Positions 5,629 through 5,769 of a stretch of 5,769 nucleotides of DNA are shown one piece after another. The stretch's first letter is position 1, and every line of letters starts with the position of its first letter. The position numbers and the translations under genes are program-made. Where the stretch lies: positions 1 to 5,769 of the forward strand of contig JAISEA010000107.1 in assembly GCA_031264475.1 (NCBI GenBank), written 5' to 3'. The stretch comes from Treponema sp. (GTDB taxonomy: Bacteria; Spirochaetota; Spirochaetia; Treponematales; Breznakiellaceae). The notes under the pieces are model-generated. The model did not search any database, was not told the origin of the DNA, and was given only the letters and a program-made list of their open reading frames with translations.

Positions 5629-5769
5629 ATGAAACTAAAACGTTTAGTAACATTATTCGGCATGGCGGCGTTAGCCGCCATCGTAACAACAGCTTGCCCG
5701 ACTGATGCGGGGGGGGGGGGGATCCGAGCTAACCGGATCCGTCACCATTGAAGGAACCCCCGCGGTCGG
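5629..5769 (+). CDS. Putative surface lipoprotein, frame interrupted at a G13 tract (partial)
   Basis: The N-terminus is a lipoprotein signal peptide: basic KLKR (2-5), a hydrophobic core (about 6-19) and VTTAC with the lipidated Cys at residue 23. This lipobox is relaxed, as in spirochaetes. After PTDA comes a glycine run encoded by 13 G (5709-5721). As written the frame gives GGGG-IRANRIRHH and stops at TGA 5749-5751 (40 codons). With one G fewer it reads GGGG-SELTGSVTIEGTPAV and stays open to the window edge. That sequence resembles the start of the Ig-like repeat domains seen in treponemal lipoproteins. With one G more it stops at TAA (5730-5732). A perfect promoter box and RBS argue for a live gene rather than decay. 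It is either phase-variable and OFF here, or carries a homopolymer miscount. The product beyond the edge is unknown. Confidence 0.75.
5709..5721 (+). repeat. Homopolymeric G13 tract in the lipoprotein coding region
   Basis: Thirteen consecutive G begin at the last base of an Ala codon and encode glycines just after the lipidation site. Poly-G tracts of this length are slippage-prone, and in Treponema pallidum they are known to vary in length and switch expression of surface protein genes. Only lengths of 12 (or 9, 15) connect the signal peptide to the longer downstream frame. Confidence 0.9.
5720..5740 (+). other. Perfect 7-bp hairpin abutting the poly-G tract
   Basis: GGATCCG (5720-5726) and CGGATCC (5734-5740) form a 7-bp stem, five pairs of which are G-C, with a 7-nt loop (AGCTAAC). 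Its left arm shares its first two G with the homopolymer. It could stall polymerase or ribosome at the tract. Confidence 0.55.

Overview
The window looks like a chromosomal segment from a host-associated spirochaete, most likely a Treponema-type organism of insect or termite gut. This is inferred from four things: a Na+-pumping oxaloacetate decarboxylase operon, a cytidylate-kinase-like protein of a divergent type, a lipoprotein with a relaxed lipobox followed by a poly-G tract, and intergenic space filled with minisatellites and TGCTAAC heptamers. No rRNA or marker gene fixes the species.

Layout. Positions 1-33 may hold the last ten codons of a + strand gene, followed by a convincing intrinsic terminator (61-105). 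The convergent gap to 500 contains an eight-unit 21-bp minisatellite (172-339) and a small block of inverted repeats (340-448). From 501 to 4948 four genes lie on the minus strand. In transcription order these are oadG, oadA and oadB, tightly spaced by 20-21 nt, then after a hairpin-rich 153-nt gap a P-loop kinase-like gene with a BON-like tail. The 680-bp divergent gap (4949-5628) holds a candidate oad promoter, a duplicated hairpin-bearing segment, a compound 18-bp minisatellite and four TGCTAAC heptamers. A strong promoter and ribosome binding site then lead into a + strand lipoprotein gene that runs off the right edge.

Function. OadG, OadA and OadB together form the membrane complex that decarboxylates oxaloacetate to pyruvate and exports Na+, with a biotin carrier fused to the C-terminus of OadA. 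All expected catalytic, biotin-attachment and Na+-channel residues are visible. The kinase-like gene may be co-transcribed but has no obvious link to the pump.

The most interesting signal is at the right edge. The lipoprotein gene carries 13 consecutive G just after the lipidated cysteine. As written, the frame closes 28 bases after the tract. With 12 G (or 15) it opens into a sequence resembling the Ig-like repeat domains of Treponema surface lipoproteins. This is what a phase-variable ON/OFF switch would look like, although a homopolymer read error would look the same. A 7-bp perfect hairpin abuts the tract.
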